Shown here one piece after another: positions 1 to 16,550 of a stretch of 64,000 bases of DNA. Position numbers and translations under genes: made by a program. Numbering within the stretch: the first letter of the stretch is position 1; each line of letters opens with the position of its first letter. Origin of the DNA: Betaproteobacteria bacterium (GTDB lineage: Bacteria > Pseudomonadota > Gammaproteobacteria > Burkholderiales > Usitatibacteraceae); the NCBI GenBank assembly GCA_016708825.1, contig JADJEZ010000002.1, forward strand, positions 266,401 through 330,400, read 5' to 3'. Under the pieces are notes generated by a model. The model ran no database searches and was not told the DNA's origin. It was given only the letters and a program-made list of their open reading frames with translations.

Positions 1-6811
<6,811 letters not shown>

Positions 6812-6833
6812 GGTATTGGTTCTTATGAGAAAA

Positions 6834-6860
6834 CCCCACCTGGCCGGGCGGCCGGTGGGG
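6834..6860 (-). terminator. Hairpin with T-tract upstream of smc
   Basis: Read on the minus strand, CCCCACC and GGTGGGG pair around an inner GGCC/GGCC stem, and the right arm is followed at once by TTTT (6830-6833). This is the form of an intrinsic terminator. It lies about 20 bases upstream of the smc ATG, so it would act as a leader attenuator of smc or stop transcription arriving from the right. The T-tract is short, so strength is doubtful. Confidence 0.4.
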
Positions 6861-6951
6861 CTGGGGGTTCGCGTACAATCCCGATTTTACCGGATCGAAT
6901 CCCCGCGCCCAATGCCCGCCCGAAAGCCCCCCCAAAAGCCCTTGACGGCAA

Positions 6952-6973
6952 GGGACGCCCTAGGGAACGTCCC
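6952..6973. repeat. Small GGGACG/CGTCCC palindrome
   Basis: The arms gggacg (6952-6957) and cgtccc (6968-6973) flank an inner palindrome ccctaggg. It sits directly before the queF start in the smc/queF divergent gap. The same GGGACG core recurs at 47.6, 56.1 and 62.2 kb in this window. A TACAAT hexamer at 6874-6879 could be a -10 box for queF, but no clear -35 was seen. Confidence 0.4.
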
Positions 6974-6981
6974 CATTGACG

Positions 6982-7401
6982 ATGCTGGGCAGCGGCGCGC
7001 GCGCGGCGGCGACGAAGGCGCTCGAGACGTTCGCCAACCCGAACGCGGGCCGCGACTACGTGATCCGCATGGAGATCCCGGAATTCACCTGCCTGTGCCC
7101 CAAGACCGGGCAGCCGGATTTCGCGACCCTGCACCTCGAGTACGTGCCGGATGCGAAATGCGTGGAGCTGAAGAGCCTGAAGCTCTACATCTGGTCCTTC
7201 CGCAACGAGGGGAGATTCCACGAGGCGGTGACGAACGAGATCCTCGATGACCTCGTGGCCGCCACCAGGCCGCGCTTCATGCGCCTCACCGCGGAGTTCC
7301 TCGTGCGCGGCGGCATCTACACCACTGTCGAGGCGGACTACCGGCGCAAGGGCTGGACGGCGCCGGCGCGCGTCGACCTCGGCCAGCCGCAGGCGGATTA
7401 G
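6982..7401 (+). CDS. queF: NADPH-dependent 7-cyano-7-deazaguanine reductase QueF
   Basis: QueF reduces preQ0 to preQ1, a step in queuosine tRNA modification. The 139-residue product is the short unimodular (YkvM) type. It has the nucleophilic Cys in [14 protein letters not shown] and the QueF signature [17 protein letters not shown], plus FHEAVTNEI and RGGIYT, which line the active site. ATG 6982 was chosen; an in-frame TTG at 6976 would add two residues, and neither has an obvious Shine-Dalgarno site. Its TAG interlocks with the TAA of the convergent transporter gene by two bases. The other queuosine genes are not in the window. Confidence 0.93.
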   Translation: MLGSGARAAATKALETFANPNAGRDYVIRMEIPEFTCLCPKTGQPDFATLHLEYVPDAKCVELKSLKLYIWSFRNEGRFHEAVTNEILDDLVAATRPRFMRLTAEFLVRGGIYTTVEADYRRKGWTAPARVDLGQPQAD

Positions 7402-8270
7402 CCCGCCTTGCGGAATCCGCTCGCGAGGCTCGCGAGCACGATGAGCGCGCCGCCGATCCAGTCCTGGGTGCGCAGGATCTCCCCGGCGAGGTAGTAGGAC
7501 GCCACGGCGGCCACCACCAGCTCGAAGAGCAGCACGACGATCGCGCGATTGGCCGGCACCCGCGTGAGGCCGTACTGCAGCGCGAGGCTCATCGCGAGCA
7601 CCGCGAACCCCACCGACACCCAGAGCGCCCACGTGGTTTGCGCGACCCGCACCGCAGCCTCGCCCGACGTGGGCGACAGCGGCAGGTAGAGCGCCGCGGC
7701 GATCACCACGCCCGCCCAGATGGCGAGCGACTTCGAGGTGTCGCGGATGTCGGAGAGCTTGCGCACCAGCACGTTGCCCAGCGCGAAGAGGAATCCCGCG
7801 CCCACGCCCAGCCAGTCGGCGCGCGAGGCGGGCCAGGGTGCGCCGAGCTGCGGATGCCACAGCATCACCACCGCGCCGGCGAGCGCGACCGCCATCACGA
7901 TGCTGCCGCGCAGGTCCAGGCGCTCGCCCAGGAGCCCGCGCGCGAGCGGAACCGTCCACAGCGGCGCGAGGTAGAAAAGCAGGAGCACGCGCATCACCTC
8001 GCCCTCGAGCACCCCGATCACGTAGGCCAGGTTGCTCCAGCCGATGGCGAGCCCCATGAGCAGGCACGCCCACGGCGCGCGCGCGACGTCGCGCCAGTGG
8101 CTGAAGAAGATGGCGGTGCCCGCGACGAGCGCCACGCCGTAGGTGAAGACGAGCGACCACGCGCCGTCGAGCCCGGCGAAGTCGAGCAGGCGATAGGGAT
8201 ACCAGACGACGCCCCAGAGGGAGGCGCCGACGAGGAGCGAGACGACGGGGAGGGAAGGAATGCGAGCCAC
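7398..8270 (-). CDS. EamA/DMT-family transporter
   Basis: A 290-residue integral membrane protein with about ten hydrophobic helices arranged as two EamA repeats. The first repeat opens with [19 protein letters not shown] and the second with [20 protein letters not shown]. Members export metabolites or amino acids, but the substrate cannot be read from sequence. The GTG at 8270 was chosen because it gives the usual short N-terminus ([15 protein letters not shown]) immediately before helix 1. It faces the glycosyltransferase gene on the right with only about 40 bases between starts, so the two may share a divergent promoter. Confidence 0.85.
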   Translation of the reverse strand: MARIPSLPVVSLLVGASLWGVVWYPYRLLDFAGLDGAWSLVFTYGVALVAGTAIFFSHWRDVARAPWACLLMGLAIGWSNLAYVIGVLEGEVMRVLLLFYLAPLWTVPLARGLLGERLDLRGSIVMAVALAGAVVMLWHPQLGAPWPASRADWLGVGAGFLFALGNVLVRKLSDIRDTSKSLAIWAGVVIAAALYLPLSPTSGEAAVRVAQTTWALWVSVGFAVLAMSLALQYGLTRVPANRAIVVLLFELVVAAVASYYLAGEILRTQDWIGGALIVLASLASGFRKAG

Positions 8271-8309
8271 TTTCGGGCATGATTCTACCTTCCCTCCCGC
8301 ACCCCGCCG

Positions 8310-9785
8310 ATGAACGCTGCCGCGATCCTGCACGTGACGAGCCTCTTCGGCGGCGGCGTCGACCGGCACGTGCGCGACATCGTGCGCACGGTCCCGCGCG
8401 AGCACTACCTCTGGCACGCGGGCGACGGCGTCGACGTGATCGAGGACCCGCGCGCCGGCCGCTTCCATCCCCTCGCCCCGGGCGCCGCGGACCGGCAACC
8501 GGAGGCGCTCGCGCGGTGGCTGCGGTCGAAGCGCATCGGCCTCGTGCACCTGCACCAGCTCACGCGGGCGCCCCGCAGCCGAAGCGATTGGGCATGCCAG
8601 GCCCTGGGCGTGCCGCGCATCGCGACGCTGCACGACATCCTCTTTCTCCATCCCGAGGCCTTCGCCGCCGCCGACCCGCTCGCGGCCGATCCCGCGTGGC
8701 TCGCGGAAAGCTCGCGCACGCTGCGCGATTCCCCGGCCGTCCTCGCGCCCTCGCGCTGGCTCGCCGCTCTCGCGGCCCAGCGGGTGCCAGGGCTCGCGGT
8801 CGAGATGGTCGCGAACGGAAGCGCCGCGGACGCAGGAATCGCCGCGCTCCGGCCCCGTGCGGAATTCGCGATGCGCAGGCCGGGGCGCGTCGTCGCCCTC
8901 CTCGGCGCGCTCGGCCCGCACAAGGGCTCGGAACTCGTCGAGGCGATCGCCGCGGGACTGGAAGGCACGGACATCGCCCTCGTGGTGATCGGCTATCTCG
9001 ACCGGCAGCTGTATCCCGGCTGGCGCATTCCCGGCCGGCTCTTCGTACACGGCGCCTTCGCGGAGGGCGACGCCGCGGGGCTGCTGCGCGGCTACGGCGC
9101 GTGCCTGGCACTCCTGCCCAACACCGTGCCGGAGAGCTTCAGCTATGCGCTCTCCGACGCCTGGGCCGCTGGCGTGCCGGTGCTCGCCGCGCCCCGCGGG
9201 GCACTCGCCGAGCGCATCGCCACCCACCACGGCGGCTGGCTGCTGCCGAAGGTCTTCGGCGCGGCGCTCGTGGCGGAGGAAATCCGCTCGCTGGCCGGCG
9301 GCGAGCGGGAGACCGAAAGGGCGCGCGTACAATCCGGACTCGCGCGCCCCGACCCTGCGCGCATACCGCCCCTGGACGCCATGACCCGCTCCCTCGACGC
9401 CTTCTACGCGCGCTTCGGCATCGACCCGGCCGCGCCGGAGACCGCGGACGGGACGGCCGTCCAGGCGCTGCTCGCGAAGAACCTCGACGGGACGCTTTTC
9501 CGCGTGGAACTGGTGCGCCTCTGCGACGAACTCGCGCAGACGCTCGCCGCGCTCGAGGACACGAAGGCGCGCGCGCAGGACTTCGAGACGGAGGCGCGCG
9601 GCTGGATCGAGAAGCTCGAAGCGGACGTGCGCGCGGTGCAGGAAGCGCTTCGCCTCGCCACGCAGGCGCGCGACGAACTGGCCCGCGAGGCCGACGTCCT
9701 TCGCCTGAACAAGGAAGCGATGGACCGCCTGCCCTCGCCGCTGCGGCGCCTGCTCCTCAAGCTCGCCTTCAATGCCCGACGTTGA
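8310..9785 (+). CDS. GT-B fold glycosyltransferase with C-terminal coiled coil
   Basis: Residues 1-350 look like a GT4-type glycosyltransferase: LHVTSLFGGGVDRHV at the start, LHLHQ-type acceptor region, LLGALGPHKGSELV at the start of the nucleotide-sugar domain, and the donor-binding stretch LLPNTVPESFSYALSDAW with the family's E-x7-E-like spacing. Residues 380-490 are rich in charged heptads (EDTKARAQDFETEARGWIEK), predicting a coiled coil. Such tails occur in enzymes that assemble surface polysaccharide or flagellar glycan complexes. It overlaps the next glycosyltransferase gene by 14 bases, so the two are co-transcribed. Donor and acceptor sugars are unknown. Confidence 0.82.
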   Translation: MNAAAILHVTSLFGGGVDRHVRDIVRTVPREHYLWHAGDGVDVIEDPRAGRFHPLAPGAADRQPEALARWLRSKRIGLVHLHQLTRAPRSRSDWACQALGVPRIATLHDILFLHPEAFAAADPLAADPAWLAESSRTLRDSPAVLAPSRWLAALAAQRVPGLAVEMVANGSAADAGIAALRPRAEFAMRRPGRVVALLGALGPHKGSELVEAIAAGLEGTDIALVVIGYLDRQLYPGWRIPGRLFVHGAFAEGDAAGLLRGYGACLALLPNTVPESFSYALSDAWAAGVPVLAAPRGALAERIATHHGGWLLPKVFGAALVAEEIRSLAGGERETERARVQSGLARPDPARIPPLDAMTRSLDAFYARFGIDPAAPETADGTAVQALLAKNLDGTLFRVELVRLCDELAQTLAALEDTKARAQDFETEARGWIEKLEADVRAVQEALRLATQARDELAREADVLRLNKEAMDRLPSPLRRLLLKLAFNARR

Positions 9786-11600
9786 CCTGAGCGTCGTCAC
9801 CTACCGGCCAGAGCCCTCGCTCCTCGCCTCCCTCTTCGCGAGCCTCGCCGAAGCGCGCGCCACGCTCCGCCTGAACCTCCTCGTCCAGGACAACAGCCCC
9901 GAGCCCGACACCGCGGCGACCATCGCATCGATGCCGCAGCTCGAAGGCGACGCTTTCGCGAAGGTCGACGTGCAGCGCTCCGGCGCCAACCTGGGATTCG
10001 GACGCGGTCACAACGCGAACGCGAAGCGCGGCACCGCGCCGTGGCTGCTGGTCGTGAACCAGGACTGCATCGTGGAGCCCGGCGCCCTCGAGCGCCTGGT
10101 GGAGACCGCGGCGAAGGACGACCCGCGCGTCGCCGCGTGGGAGATGCGCCAGATCCCCTACGAGCATCCCAAGGCCTACGACCCCGCGACACTGGATTCG
10201 CCGTGGGTGAGCGGAGCCGCCACGCTCTTTCGCCGCGAGGCGCCTACGAGGCCGTCGGCGGATTCGACGACGCGATCTTCATGTACGGCGAGGACGTCGA
10301 CCTCTCCTGGCGCCTGAGGGCGAAGGGCTGGCGCCTCACCTACCAGCCGCGCTGCGCGGTGGTGCACCGCACCTACCAGGTGGCCGCGGAGGTGAAGCCG
10401 CTGCAGGTCTTCGGCGGGGTGCGCACGAACCTCGGGCTGCGCTTTCGCTTCGGAAGCCTCGCCCGCATCGCCCAGGGCTTCACCATGCTCGCCGCCGAGA
10501 TCCTCACGCCGCGTTCCTTCCCCGGGCGCCGCAGGGGCCTCGCCGTGGCCGGGCTCAAGGCGATCGCGCGTGCGCCGCACTTCCTCTTCTCCCGCGTTGC
10601 CTCGACGAAGGACTTCCGCCCGCATTTCTCGGGATGGGGCTACGAGACGCGGCGCGACGGCGCCTTCCACCCGTTCCCGTCGCGGCGCGCGAGCCCGAAC
10701 CCCGCCCCGCCGAAGGTCTCCATCCTCATCCGCACCGTCGACCGCCCCGCGTGGCTGCGGCAGGCGCTCGCCTCCTGCGTGCACCAGACCCACGAGAACC
10801 TGGAGGTGATCGTGGTCGAGGACGGCGAGAGCTTCTCCCGCGCCATCGTGGACGAGTTCCGCGGCCGGCTCGACCTGCGCTACGAGGCCACGGGGGAGAA
10901 GGTGGGCCGCGCCCGCGCCGGCAACCGCGCGCTCGCACTCGCCACCGGCGAGTGGCTCAACTTCCTCGACGACGACGACGTCTTCTTCGCAGACCATGTC
11001 GAGGTGCTGCTCGCCGCGGCCCGGGCAGCGGGCACCAAGGGAGCCTACGGGTTCGCCTGGGAGACGAAGACGCAGGTTCACGACCGCGACCGCGCCGAGT
11101 ACGATGAAACGATGCACGCCACGGTCCACCGCCAGCCCTTCGACCGGCTCACGCTCTGGCACCACAACTTCCTGCCCATCCAGGCGGTGCTCTTCCACCG
11201 CTCGCTCTTCGAGCGCCACGGCGGCTTCGCGGAGGACATGGACCAGCTCGAGGACTGGAACCTGTGGACGCGCTACACGCTGGAGGACGACTTCGTGCTG
11301 GTGCCGAAGACCACGTCGAAGTATCGGGTGCCCGCCGACACGCGCGGCGCCGCGGACCGGCAGGCGCTGCTCGACCGCGCCTACGAGGACGCGCGGGATC
11401 GCCAGGGCGCGCTTCGCGTCACCATGAGCCCGCGAGCGATCTCCGAGATGGCCGAGCGCTACGCGAGAACCCAGGCCCTGATGCTCGTCACGCGGGAAGA
11501 CGTGCGCCGCTTCGTGGGCTCTTCGGGAGTGCTTTCCCGGCTGGCGGCGTGGCGGCGGCCGGTCGTGGAGCGGCTGCGGCGGCGGGGGTGGCTCAGGTGA
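9772..11600 (+). CDS. Tandem family-2 glycosyltransferase (one apparent frameshift)
   Basis: Two GT2 domains lie in one reading unit. The first starts DLSVVTYRPEPSLLASLFAS, has NLGFGRGHNAN and the DXD-like VNQDCIV, and continues after a frame slip near 10240 as YEAVGGFDDAIFMYGEDVDL. The second starts VSILIRTVDRPAWLRQALAS, with EWLNFLDDDDVF as its metal-binding DXD and WNLWTRYTLED near the end. Total is about 610 codons. The slip falls exactly where REA must join YEAVGGFDD and is most likely an indel. It overlaps the upstream glycosyltransferase and touches the methyltransferase gene downstream. The probable role is sequential sugar transfer in an O-antigen-like or other surface glycan. Confidence 0.82.
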
Positions 11601-11602
11601 GC

Positions 11603-12718
11603 ATGGCGCTGTCGCGGACTGCCGCGAGGACGATCTGGCGCCGTGCCTTCAGCCCCGTGCGGCCGGTCCGCGCGCTCGAGGCGGAGCCGTGGATCATCGA
11701 TGAATTGACCGTCGGATCGCGCGAGATCGCCGTGCGCGGATGGGCTCTCCCGCCGATCCGGCCCGCACCGGGTGCGGCGTTTCTCGTGAACGACAATCGG
11801 CCCGCCTCCATCGAGTATCCGCTGCCCCGGCCGGACGTCGGCCATGCGTTTTGGCGCAGGGACCGATCGGGAGACAGCGGCTTCCGTTTGGTCGCACGAC
11901 CTGTCGGGGAGCCGTACCCCGGCGGCATCCTCCGCGTTTCGCGACCGCGTGCATCACCCGCTTCGCCCGAGGCGGGACGGGACCATTGGTGCTATCCCGA
12001 TCCGGCGAGGCACGCGGATCTGCCGGACGAGAACCGCCGTTTTCGCGTCATCGGAAACCGCGACGCCACCGGGTTCCTGTCCACGGGCTGCACCGATCAT
12101 TTCCGCCTGGACCGCGCATGCAGGGCCTTGTTCGGACACGGGCTCGCGCAGGGCGGCAGGGTGCTCGACTGGGGTGTAGGTTGCGGCCGGATCGCGCGCC
12201 ACCTGCTCGCCGCCGACCCCGACGCGGACCTGGTCGGCTGCGACATCGACCGCGACAATGTCGAGTGGTGCGCCGGGCACCTGCCGGGCGGTCGCTTCGT
12301 GCCGAGCGATCTGCGCCCGCCGCTGCCTTTTCCCGATGGGCATTTTCAGGTGGTCTACGGCGGTCGGTTCACCCACCTGCGCGCGCCGCTCGAGGCGCTG
12401 TGGCTCGAGGAGCTGCGGCGCGTCCTGTCTCCGGGCGGTATCGCCCTGGTGACCGTGCATGGCGCGACGGCGCTGGAGTTCATGGCGTTGGCGCCCGACC
12501 AATGGCTCACCATGCGCGACCGCATCGACGACGAGGGTCTCGTGGAAAGCAGTCCGAACTCGCAATTGGTCGGGTTCGTTCCGAATCCGGAGGAGTACGT
12601 GAACGTGTTCCACTCGCGCCGGCACATCACCCGGTCGTGGCGCCGGCACTTCGACATCGTCCGGATACTTCCGGGCTACGTCTTCACCCACGACCTGGTC
12701 GTCGTGAGGCGTCGATGA
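11603..12718 (+). CDS. SAM-dependent methyltransferase with N-terminal extension
   Basis: Residues 180-300 form a class I methyltransferase: motif I VLDWGVGCGRIARHLL, the acidic loop VGCDIDRDNVEW and LPFPDGHFQVVYGG. Residues 1-150 form an uncharacterised domain with an all-beta look (ELTVGSREIAVRGWALPP), similar in style to glycan-binding extensions of other glycosyltransferase-linked methyltransferases. The ATG at 11603 is preceded by AGGTGA at good spacing; an in-frame GTG at 11597 overlaps the previous stop. The gene overlaps the next methyltransferase by an ATGA. Context points to methylation of a sugar or of a biosynthetic intermediate. Confidence 0.78.
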   Translation: MALSRTAARTIWRRAFSPVRPVRALEAEPWIIDELTVGSREIAVRGWALPPIRPAPGAAFLVNDNRPASIEYPLPRPDVGHAFWRRDRSGDSGFRLVARPVGEPYPGGILRVSRPRASPASPEAGRDHWCYPDPARHADLPDENRRFRVIGNRDATGFLSTGCTDHFRLDRACRALFGHGLAQGGRVLDWGVGCGRIARHLLAADPDADLVGCDIDRDNVEWCAGHLPGGRFVPSDLRPPLPFPDGHFQVVYGGRFTHLRAPLEALWLEELRRVLSPGGIALVTVHGATALEFMALAPDQWLTMRDRIDDEGLVESSPNSQLVGFVPNPEEYVNVFHSRRHITRSWRRHFDIVRILPGYVFTHDLVVVRRR

Positions 12719-13760
12719 ACGAACCGAACGCGGCGGGCGTGTCCGCACTGTCGTTCACCGGCGAGCGTTTCGTCCCCGGCGTGCGCGGCGAGATCTGGGT
12801 CGAGCACTGGCATCGCTATCACTTCGCCTCGCGCTTCGCCACGGGCAAGCGCGTGGTGGATGCGGCCTGCGGGGAGGGATACGGTTCGGCGCTGCTCGCC
12901 CGCACCGCCGCGAGCGTCACCGGTGCGGACCTCTCCGCCGAGGCCATCGCCCACGCGCGCGCCACCTACGCGGGGGTGGCGAACCTGAGCTTCGTCGAGG
13001 CGCCCTGCGCGAAGCTGCCGCTCGCCGACGCCTCGGCCGACCTCTTCGTTTCCTTCGAGACCGTCGAGCACATCGGCGAGCAGGAGGAGTTTCTCGACGA
13101 GATCGCGCGCGTGCTCGCCCACGACGGCCTGCTGCTGCTCTCCTGCCCCAACAAGCGCGAGTACAGCGACCGGCGCGCATTCGCGAACGAGTTCCACGTG
13201 AAGGAGCTCTACCGCGAGGAACTCGACGCCTCGTCGCCCTGCGCTTCCCCCACACCCGCTGGTATGGCCAGCGGCCGAGCTTCTTCTCCGTGATCGCCCC
13301 GGAGCCGCACGCCGAGGCGGGCCACCTCGTGGAGGTGTCGGAAGCGAGCCCCGCCGAGACTGCGCCCGCATTGAACGAACCCCTCTACTTTCTCGTGGCC
13401 GCGAGCCGGTCCGCGGCGACCCTGGGGATGCTTCCTGCGACCCTCTCCGTACTGTCGGACCGCGACGACTGGGCGCACCGCGACTACGAGAAGGTCATGG
13501 GCGAGCTGGGCGTGGCGGGCGAACAGCTCGAGACGCTCTGCAAGCAAGTCGCCGAACTCGGCGAGGCCCGCGCCGAGGCCATGCAATCCCGCGACGAAGC
13601 CCTCGCGTGGGCCGGGCAACTGGAGAGCCGGCTCGCGCAGGCCGAGCGCACGGTCTCGGAGCAGTCCCGCGCGATCGCCGAGCGCGATGGCGAGATCGCG
13701 CGCCGGGGCGGGCTGCGGTGGTGGCTTCGCCTGCCTTTCGCGCGATTCTTCGGGCGATAA
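12715..13760 (+). CDS. SAM-dependent methyltransferase with C-terminal coiled coil (one apparent frameshift)
   Basis: The product begins FTGERFVPGVRGEIWVEHWH, a common opening of glycan-cluster methyltransferases. It carries motif I VVDAACGEGYGSALLA, the acidic residue in TGADLSAEA and FVSFETVEHI. The frame slips by one base near 13230; reading on in the other frame gives the expected ALRFPHTRWYGQRPSFFSVI. The C-terminal third (residues 250-345) is a heptad-rich coiled coil ending in a basic amphipathic segment (LRWWLRLPFARFFGR). That tail echoes the one on the glycosyltransferase at 8.3 kb, which suggests that the cluster's enzymes are tethered together or to the membrane. The slip is probably a sequencing indel. 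Confidence 0.77.
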
Positions 13761-13767
13761 TCGCCCC

Positions 13768-14985
13768 ATGAATCCCCGCCTCGAACTCCTCAAGCCCTAC
13801 CCCTTCGAAAAACTGCGCGCCCTGCTCGAAGGCGTGACGCCACCGCCGGGACTCGAGCCCGTGAACCTCTCCATCGGCGAGCCGCAGCACCCCACGCCCG
13901 CTCTCCTCACGCAGGCCCTCGCGGAAAATTTCGCGGGCCTCGCGCGCTACCCGCTCACGAAGGGGCTACCGGAACTGCGCGGGGCCATCGCGGCCTGGCT
14001 CGCGCGGCGGCACGGGCTCGCCGCGATCGACGCGGAAACGCAGGTGCTGCCCACGCTGGGCAGCCGCGAGGCGCTGTTCGCGATCGCGCAGGCGATCCTC
14101 GATCCGGGCGAACACGACGCGCTCGTCGTGTGCCCCAACCCGTTCTACCAGATCTACGAGGGTGCGGCGCTCCTGGGCGGCGCGCGGCCCTACTTCGCCA
14201 ATGCCACGGCGGCCCGCGGCTTCGCGCCCGACTGGCAGGCCGTTCCCGAGCACGTCTGGAAGCGCACGCGCCTCATCTTCGCCTGCTCGCCCGGCAACCC
14301 GACCGGCCGCGTGATGCCGCTCGCCGAGTGGGAGCTGCTCTTCGCCCGCGCGGACCGCCACGGCTTCACGATCGTCTCCGACGAGTGCTACAGCGAGATC
14401 CATTTCGACGAGTCGGCCCCGCCCCTGGGCGCGCTGGCCGCGGCGCAAAAGCTCGGGCGCGAGGGGTTCGCGCGGCTCGTGGTGATGGGCTCGCTCTCCA
14501 AGCGCTCAAACGCACCGGGATTGCGCTCGGGGTTCGCCGCCGGGGACGCGGCGCTCCTCAAGAGCTTCCTGCACTACCGCACCTACCACGGCTCGGCCAT
14601 GTCCAACACCGTGCAGCGCGCCTCCATAGCCGCCTGGAACGACGAGGCCCACGTGGCGGAGAACCGGCGCCTCTACCGCGAGAAGTTCGCGGCGTTCTTC
14701 GAACTCGTGAACCCCGTGCTCCCGCTCGCCCGTCCCGAGGCGGCCTTCTATTACTGGGCGGCGGTCCCGGGCGACGAGGAGCAGTTCGCCCGCGACCTCT
14801 ACGCCGCCGCCAACGTCACCGTGCTTCCCGGCAGCTACCTCTCCCGAGAGGCCCACGGGATCAATCCCGGCCGCGGGCACGTGCGCATCGCCCTGGTGTC
14901 GACCGTGGCCGAGGCGGCCGAGGCCGGCCGCCGGATCCGCGCCTTCGTCCCGGCCCGCGCCGCCGCGGGCGCTCCCCACCCCTAG
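13768..14985 (+). CDS. dapC: Succinyldiaminopimelate transaminase DapC
   Basis: This is a fold-type I PLP aminotransferase of 405 residues. It shows NLSIGEPQHPTP near the start, PNPFYQIYEG, the cofactor-contacting SPGNPTGRVMP, and SDECYSEIHFD. The PLP Lys lies in VMGSLSKRSNAPGLRSG. It converts N-succinyl-2-amino-6-ketopimelate to N-succinyl-LL-diaminopimelate, the step between dapD and dapE, both of which follow within 7 kb. This context separates it from other class I aminotransferases. The ATG at 13768 follows the stop of the methyltransferase by 7 bases, so it may still be read from the glycan cluster. Confidence 0.88.
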   Translation: MNPRLELLKPYPFEKLRALLEGVTPPPGLEPVNLSIGEPQHPTPALLTQALAENFAGLARYPLTKGLPELRGAIAAWLARRHGLAAIDAETQVLPTLGSREALFAIAQAILDPGEHDALVVCPNPFYQIYEGAALLGGARPYFANATAARGFAPDWQAVPEHVWKRTRLIFACSPGNPTGRVMPLAEWELLFARADRHGFTIVSDECYSEIHFDESAPPLGALAAAQKLGREGFARLVVMGSLSKRSNAPGLRSGFAAGDAALLKSFLHYRTYHGSAMSNTVQRASIAAWNDEAHVAENRRLYREKFAAFFELVNPVLPLARPEAAFYYWAAVPGDEEQFARDLYAAANVTVLPGSYLSREAHGINPGRGHVRIALVSTVAEAAEAGRRIRAFVPARAAAGAPHP

Positions 14986-15064
14986 GTCCGGCCCGGCGCC
15001 GGTATCGCCCGGCCCCGCGGCCCGGCGCGAGGCCCCTCTCGCGCCCGAATATTTCACCTGTTAT

Positions 15065-15093
15065 TTGACAAATGAAACGCTTTAACGAATATT
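15065..15093 (+). promoter_or_regulatory. Candidate sigma-70 promoter in the dapC-histidine kinase gap
   Basis: TTGACA (15065-15070), a 17-base spacer and AATATT (15088-15093) make a near-consensus promoter. It lies in a short AT-rich island (about 15045-15095) unlike the GC-rich DNA around it. It points at the histidine kinase gene that begins near 15310. The rest of the 14986-15309 gap holds nothing I recognise. Confidence 0.45.
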
Positions 15094-15309
15094 CCGGCGA
15101 GGAAGGCCGATCCGGCGCACGGAAAGGCCTGCCGCCGACCCCGGCGCCGGCCCGCCGGGCCCGGGGACCGGACCGCCTGAACGGATTTCGACAAGAGCCG
15201 CGACCCAGCGGAGCAAAGCAGCGTGAATGCCAGCCACTTTCCATTGCCGGGACTGCCTGAGGCGACGCGCGAAGCGAACCCGCCGCCGGACGCACGCACC
15301 GGGGCACCC

Positions 15310-16448
15310 ATGAAGGACGATCGCGACGGCCGCCCAGCCCCGGCCTTCCCCGCCGGGTCGCCGCACCCGGCGAGCCCCTCGCCGCCGCCCTGGCCGACCT
15401 GCTGCCCCATGCCGTCTTCGCCAAGGACGCGGGCGGACGCTACCTCCTTTCCAATCGCGCCCACGCGGCGTTGCTCGGCCACCGGGAGGCGGGCGAAGTG
15501 GTCGGCCGGACCGCCACCGAGCTCGGCCGCGGCAACGACCCCCTCGTGCGCTGGATCGAGGGCGCGGCCGGGGAAGGTGGCGCGGAGCGCTCGGCCCTCG
15601 GGCCGGACGGGCGGCCGCGCACCTACCGGGTTCTCACGCGCGCCCTGCCCGCCGAAACCGGCAAGCGACCCGGCCTCCTGGGCGTCGCGGTGGACGTGAC
15701 GGAGGAGTCGCAGCTGCGAAGCGAGATCGAGCAGCACGACCTGAAGCGCCTGCGCGAGCTGGCCGAGCCGAAGCCCGAAGCGGAGGCCTTCGGCTACTCC
15801 GTCTCCCACGACCTGCGCGCACCCGTGCGGGCCGTGTCCGGATTCGCCGAAATCCTGCTCGAGGACCACGGCGAGTCCTTGTCCGACGAGGCGCGCCTGC
15901 TGGTCAAGCGCATCGCCGCCGCCGGCGCGACGATGAGCGCGATGGTCGAGGGGATGCTGAGCCTGTCGCAACTGGGCAGCGTCGAGTTGCAGCGGACCTC
16001 CATCGACCTGTCCGCCCTCGTCCGCGAGGTGTGGGCCGAGGTGCTGCTCGCCGAAAAGGGCCGCGCGGTGGAGTTCCGCGCCGCGGACGGGCTCACCCTC
16101 TGGGCCGATGCATCCCTCGTGCGCAGCGTGATCCAGAACCTGCTCGGCAACGCCTTCAAGTACACCCGCGGCCGGCAGGGCGCGAAGGTCGAGTTCGGGA
16201 TGGCGCACGCCGATGGCGAGGCGCACTTCTTCGTGCGCGACAACGGCTCCGGATTCGACATGGCCCATGCCGGCAGGCTCTTCGGCGTCTTCCACCGCCT
16301 GCACCACGCCCGCGAGTTCGAGGGCACCGGCATAGGACTCGCCACCGCGCAGCGCATCGTGGTCCGCCACGGGGGCCGCATCTGGGCCGAGGCGCGCCCC
16401 GGCGAAGGCGCCACCTTCCGCTTCACCTTCGGGCCGCAACGGTCCTAG
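15310..16448 (+). CDS. PAS-domain sensor histidine kinase (probable frameshift near the start)
   Basis: A soluble kinase of about 380 residues. A PAS-like domain (LLPHAVFAKDAGGRYLLSNR) is followed by the dimerisation and phosphoacceptor box SYSVSHDLRAPVRAVSG-type sequence (here GYSVSHDLRAPVRAVSGFAE, His being the phosphosite). The ATPase has an N box NLLGNAFKYT, G1 DNGSGFDMAHAGRLFG and G2 GTGIGLATAQRIV. No membrane helix is visible, so the signal is probably cytoplasmic. The PAS frame has no start codon of its own, while the ATG at 15310 is in another frame, so one base is probably missing near 15365. No response regulator lies nearby. The gene sits alone between dapC and dapD behind its own candidate promoter. 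Confidence 0.8.
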
Positions 16449-16550
16449 GTTGCGCCCCGGCCGGTGGCCGGTCGCGCCCGGTGCAGTCGACCCGGCGCCC
16501 GCGATGCGGCATCCTTACGGGCTTCTCCCCACGAAATCTCCCCAGGAACC

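Noticed and set aside
6861..6981. PreQ1 riboswitch before queF
   Set aside because: No preQ1-I or preQ1-II pseudoknot pattern or A-rich tail could be found; the visible hairpins are the smc-directed terminator and a small GGGACG palindrome.
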